From an uncultured Faecalibacterium sp. (GTDB lineage: Bacteria > Bacillota > Clostridia > Oscillospirales > Ruminococcaceae): DNA of 64,000 nucleotides. Below are positions 62,048 through 64,000 of this stretch, in pieces. Under the pieces are notes generated by a model, which saw only the letters and a list, made by a program, of their open reading frames with translations, was not told the DNA's origin and did no database searches. The number at the start of each line of letters is the position of its first letter. The stretch's first letter is position 1. The position numbers were made by a program, and so were the translations under genes. The stretch spans positions 1 to 64,000 of the forward strand of contig CAAFQM010000126.1 of assembly GCA_900765105.1 (NCBI GenBank). Direction: 5' to 3'.

Positions 62048-63922
62048 TTATACTCCTTTCATAAGTGCTGCCCGCACTGCCTGAACAAGATGGCCGGCAT
62101 CCAGACCGACACACTGTTTGATTTGATCAACCGTTGCATGGGGCAGGCAGGCATCCTGCACAGCGCAATGGATAAATCGTCCATTCCAACCGTTCTGCTG
62201 CAATTCATATTCCAAGTGCTCGCCAATGCTGCCTGCAGCTACACACTCTTCAGCAAACAAAATAATTTTATAATTTCTCAGTTCTGCGACAAATTTTTCT
62301 GTAAAGGGATATATCTTTACAATCTTCAACACGTCACTTCTAACATTTTTGCTGCTCAGCATCCCGGAAGCCTGCAGTACGTCAGCAATTTCATCTGCAT
62401 AACTCACAAGGACGATTGATGCATCGCTTTCCTTCTTCAGAAAATCATACTCTGCACCGCTACAGGGATATTCCGCCAGCAGAGCATTCTCTCCACCTCT
62501 TGGATACCGAATCGCACGGGGCCCTTGGAAGTCCTTCTGCAGCAAACGGTGCAGCCAGTATGTCAACTCGGCATAATTGGAGGGGGCATAAATCGGCATC
62601 CCGACCTGACTGAGAAAGGCCGGATCATAGATACCCTGATGCGTCTCGCCATCCGCCGGGACAAATCCGGCACGGTCGATTGCAAACACGACGTTTTCCT
62701 TGAGAAGGTTGACATCATGGATGATCTGATCATAAGAGCGCTGCAGGAAGGTCGAATAAATGCAGACCACCGGAAGCATTTGCTGACTGGCAAGCCCGGC
62801 CGCAAATGTTACAGCATGCTGTTCCGCCATTCCGACATCAAAGAAACGCTCCGGATGGCTGTGCGAAAAGAACTGCAGGCCGGTGCCATACTTCATGGCG
62901 GCTGTGATTGCACAAATGCGGGGATCTGTCTCGCCTTCCTTCACAAGGGCCTTGCCAAACACCGTGGAGAAGGACTCCTTTGGAGCCACTTCCGGGTCTG
63001 GCATTCCATCCGGGTCAAAGGCCGATACGCCGTGATAGTTTCCCGGATTGATCTCTGCAGGCTGGTAGCCCTTTCCTTTTTTGGTGACAACATGCAAGAA
63101 ATACGGTCCCTGACGGCTTGTGATCGTATGGAGCGTCCGTTCCAATTCTTCTTCGTTGTGGCCGTCTACCGGACCGATGTACTCGAACCCCATATCCTCA
63201 AACATCGTTGAGTGATACATTGCACGGCGAAGCAAGGTTTTGGCGTTTGTGAGTGTCTTTTTCAGGGGCGTGCCCACGACCGGAACCCCATCCAGAAAGC
63301 TGCGCACGTTATCCTTTGCATCATAGTAGGCAGTCGTTGTGCGCAGATGGGTCAGGTAGCGCGCAAGGGCACCGACATTTTTGGAGATGGACATCTTGTT
63401 GTCATTAAGGATCACCAGGAGATTGTTCAGGTGCTCGATGTTGTTCATTCCCTCATAGACCATGCCGCCGGTAAAGGCACCGTCTCCGATCACTGCGACC
63501 ACAAGACCAGGCTCATGGCGCAGTTTTTTGGCCCATGCCATGCCGATTGCAAGCGACAGTGCAGTATTGCCATGTCCTGCAATAAAAGCATCGTGTTCAC
63601 TTTCGTTCGGGTTTGGAAATCCCGAAATACCGTCCAGCTGGCGGAGTTTGTCAAACTGACCCTTGCGTCCGGTCAGGATCTTATGCGTATAGCACTGATG
63701 TCCCACATCAAAAACGATTTTATCCTTCGGCGTTTCCAGTACCCTGTGCAGTGCAACGGTCAGTTCTACCGTGCCCAGATTGGACGCAAGATGACCACCG
63801 GTTTTTGAAATATTTTCCAGCAGAAAATGACGGATCTCTGTGCACAGCTGTTCGACCTGCTGGTGGTTCAGCTGTTTCAGATCGCTGGGTTGATTGATGT
63901 TGTCCAGCAGCAACGATTCCAT
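62048..63922 (-). CDS. dxs: 1-deoxy-D-xylulose-5-phosphate synthase
   Basis: The 624-residue thiamine-diphosphate enzyme that starts the MEP pathway to isoprenoids. The GDGAFTGG segment near 147 and the following GMNNIEHLNNLLVILNDN segment bind ThDP, and the GMAEQHAVTFAAGLA motif near 365 is typical of the transketolase Pyr domain. The ATG at 63922 has AAAGGA nine bases upstream; the GTG at 63928 was rejected. It is the first gene of the minus-strand run, with a promoter at 63964. Confidence 0.95.
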   Translation of the reverse strand: MESLLLDNINQPSDLKQLNHQQVEQLCTEIRHFLLENISKTGGHLASNLGTVELTVALHRVLETPKDKIVFDVGHQCYTHKILTGRKGQFDKLRQLDGISGFPNPNESEHDAFIAGHGNTALSLAIGMAWAKKLRHEPGLVVAVIGDGAFTGGMVYEGMNNIEHLNNLLVILNDNKMSISKNVGALARYLTHLRTTTAYYDAKDNVRSFLDGVPVVGTPLKKTLTNAKTLLRRAMYHSTMFEDMGFEYIGPVDGHNEEELERTLHTITSRQGPYFLHVVTKKGKGYQPAEINPGNYHGVSAFDPDGMPDPEVAPKESFSTVFGKALVKEGETDPRICAITAAMKYGTGLQFFSHSHPERFFDVGMAEQHAVTFAAGLASQQMLPVVCIYSTFLQRSYDQIIHDVNLLKENVVFAIDRAGFVPADGETHQGIYDPAFLSQVGMPIYAPSNYAELTYWLHRLLQKDFQGPRAIRYPRGGENALLAEYPCSGAEYDFLKKESDASIVLVSYADEIADVLQASGMLSSKNVRSDVLKIVKIYPFTEKFVAELRNYKIILFAEECVAAGSIGEHLEYELQQNGWNGRFIHCAVQDACLPHATVDQIKQCVGLDAGHLVQAVRAALMKGV

Positions 63923-63963
63923 AATCACACGTCCTTTAAAAGGTTTTGCACAACGGTCCGCCC

Positions 63964-63971
63964 ATTATACC
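63964..63971 (-). promoter_or_regulatory. Extended -10 promoter of dxs
   Basis: On the minus strand TGGTATAAT gives TATAAT (63964-63969 on +) with a TG extension. No clear -35 is visible before the window end. Confidence 0.5.
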
Positions 63972-64000
63972 ATCGGGTACAACAGGCCCACTGCCACGCC

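Overview
The window looks like a core-genome segment of a GC-rich, low-copy-repeat gut Firmicute of the Oscillospiraceae/Ruminococcaceae, most like Faecalibacterium. This is inferred from gene content, from strong AGGAGG-type ribosome binding sites, a T-box leader, a SCIFF peptide with its maturase, a SipL-like spore protein and an orphan-SelD cluster. I saw no prophage, IS element or CRISPR array.

Layout. 1-9 kb: end of a polyamine-type binding protein, an acyl-ACP thioesterase, a candidate structured small RNA (1530-1707), guaB, a nicotinate phosphoribosyltransferase, tRNA-Leu, an aconitase-family hydratase, a PHP phosphoesterase, a pair of 58/57-bp structured direct repeats and a TSCPD protein. 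9-17 kb: a ClpC/ClpA-type unfoldase, a lipid kinase, oleate hydratase, a 5'-nucleotidase with a twin-arginine-like leader, and tRNA-Gln. 17-21 kb: a DUF2508 (YaaL-like) protein, the SCIFF peptide, its radical SAM maturase and an overlapping Orn/Lys/Arg decarboxylase-family gene. 21-25.5 kb: a SipL-like SPOCS/LysM protein, AzlC/AzlD, an RmlD-like reductase and an AAA ATPase. 25.7-37 kb: an NCS2 permease followed by a selenium-dependent molybdenum hydroxylase system: a MocA-like transferase, three hydroxylase subunits, YqeC, SelD, YedF, a class V aminotransferase, DUF3343, XdhC and YqeB. 37-44 kb: phoH, ybeY, era, a YqzL-like small gene, recO, mutS2 and an amidase.

At about 44.1-44.6 kb the dominant gene direction flips from + to -, and a 28-bp sequence with the 11+6+11 structure of a Xer/dif site lies exactly there (44232-44259), next to a tyrosine recombinase gene. 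I infer that this is the replication terminus of the chromosome. To the right follow, mostly on the minus strand, xer, radA, two membrane proteins with sporulation-era relatives, yajC, tgt and queA. Then comes a plus-strand lysine/DAP block (asd, dapA, dapB, CapA-like, ACT protein, lone EIIB), then a minus-strand run of tyrS with a T-box, recN, argR, nadK, tlyA and dxs.

How they work together: the 27-37 kb genes form one purine- or heterocycle-oxidising, Se/Mo-dependent pathway with its own cofactor maturation and probably its own permease. The SCIFF pair makes a thioether-bridged peptide of unknown function. The phoH-ybeY-era-recO and dxs-tlyA-nadK-argR-recN runs are conserved Firmicute housekeeping clusters. 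The least explained items are the candidate small RNA with an anti-Shine-Dalgarno loop, the dif/recombinase arrangement, the SipL homologue in a lineage usually regarded as non-sporulating, and the paired structured repeats.
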